Shown: positions 6,258-6,407 of the stretch, in pieces | Position numbering within the stretch: position 1 is the first letter of the stretch | Layout of the letters: every line of letters begins with the position of its first letter | Assembly (NCBI GenBank): GCA_009787675.1 | Contig: WQSU01000078.1 | Span: 2,967-9,373, forward strand | Direction of reading: 5' to 3' | DNA length: 6,407 nucleotides | Source of the DNA: Lentimicrobiaceae bacterium | Lineage (GTDB): Bacteria; Bacteroidota; Bacteroidia; Bacteroidales; WCHB1-69 | Translations under genes and position numbers: made by a program | Notes under the pieces: generated by a model | Database searches by the model: none | Told to the model about the DNA's origin: nothing | Seen by the model: only the letters and a program-made list of their open reading frames with translations

Positions 6258-6407
6258 ATGAAACCTCCTTTTCCCCTTTCTTCCTTTTTCCTTTTTCCTT
6301 TTCTCCTTTTTTCCCTTCTTACTTTCTCCCTTCTCCTTTTTCCCTTTCTCTCTTCCCCCCAACCTCCCAACCCAACCTCCCCTCACTACTGCATTGCATT
6401 CTACAAC
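6258..6407 (+). CDS. N-terminus of a secreted protein, possibly endonuclease/exonuclease/phosphatase family; cut by window end
   Basis: From ATG 6258 the frame stays open for 50 codons to the last base. It starts MKPPFPLSSFFLFPF and has a Phe/Leu/Ser/Pro-rich hydrophobic run to about residue 31, like a signal peptide with a minimal basic end (Lys2 only). A Pro/Asn/Ser-rich linker follows, then HYCIAFYN at the edge. Secreted endonuclease/exonuclease/phosphatase proteins of Bacteroidota commonly begin their mature domain with a beta strand reading '(V/I)AFYN(V/L)ENLFD', so this looks like the first six residues of that strand. Cys45 is not in a lipobox. A matching promoter lies about 30 nt upstream and the ATG is in A/T-rich sequence. 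The assignment rests on a handful of residues; the ORF itself is more secure than its name. The reverse frame over this tract is a Lys/Gly/Arg-rich artefact. Confidence 0.55.
   Translation, partial: MKPPFPLSSFFLFPFLLFSLLTFSLLLFPFLSSPQPPNPTSPHYCIAFYN
6264..6360 (+). repeat. 97-nt polypyrimidine tract inside the signal-peptide coding region
   Basis: Ninety-six of 97 bases are C or T; the single purine is A6321 (a Thr codon). It includes a heptamer run, CCTTTTT at 6283-6289 and 6290-6296 followed by CCTTTT at 6297-6302. The other strand is a pure G/A tract, which can form triplex structures and is prone to slippage. The tract encodes the hydrophobic core of the predicted signal peptide. Confidence 0.8.

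Noticed and set aside
6264..6360. Polypyrimidine tract as a CRISPR-like or satellite array
   Set aside because: There are no spaced repeats of constant length; only one short heptamer run is present and the tract is in frame with a signal peptide.
6153..6386. Open - frame encoding a Lys/Gly/Arg-rich peptide at the right edge
   Set aside because: It is the complement of the polypyrimidine tract, so its bias is automatic. The + frame has a promoter, a signal peptide and a family-like ending.

Overview
The window reads as a chromosomal segment of a low-GC member of the Bacteroidota. Three things point there. The two recognisable promoters have the TTTG / 19-nt spacer / TAnnTTTG layout of that phylum. 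Start codons are preceded by A/T-rich sequence without Shine-Dalgarno motifs. The lone DppB-like permease carries an extra periplasmic segment that I recall from Bacteroidota homologues. All credible genes lie on the + strand. No RNA gene, CRISPR array or intact insertion sequence was seen.

Bases 1-4575 are the middle or end of a surface-polysaccharide (O-antigen or capsule type) operon: a Wzy-like polymerase that is open at the left edge, a Wzx-like flippase, and two GT-B glycosyltransferases. The last three genes are packed tightly: a 10-nt gap before the flippase, then two 4-nt ATGA overlaps. The transferases would add sugars to a lipid-linked repeat unit on the cytoplasmic face, the flippase would move it across the inner membrane, and the polymerase would join units on the periplasmic face. 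The sugars cannot be read from sequence. A third ATGA overlap at the end of the second transferase opens a frame that dies after 16 codons, which suggests that the operon once continued and was cut.

Bases 4576-4966 hold no credible gene. The first part is about 28% GC. From about 4741 to 4900 it jumps to about 50% GC and contains a palindrome that looks like a dispersed-repeat fragment. At its right end is a good Bacteroidota promoter (4894-4924) for the next gene, an ABC-transporter permease of the DppB/OppB family. That promoter indicates a GTG start at 4967 rather than the upstream ATG at 4796.

Bases 6044-6257 are an intergenic region with a possible terminator hairpin, a perfect 14-bp palindrome and a second promoter. 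Just downstream, at 6258, an ORF begins and runs off the right edge. It encodes a Phe/Leu/Ser/Pro-rich signal peptide within an almost pure pyrimidine tract, then ends in CIAFYN. That ending resembles the start of the secreted endonuclease/exonuclease/phosphatase-family proteins of Bacteroidota. No new multi-gene system is evident; the most unusual items are the pyrimidine-locked signal peptide, the truncated operon tail and the GC-shifted repeat block.
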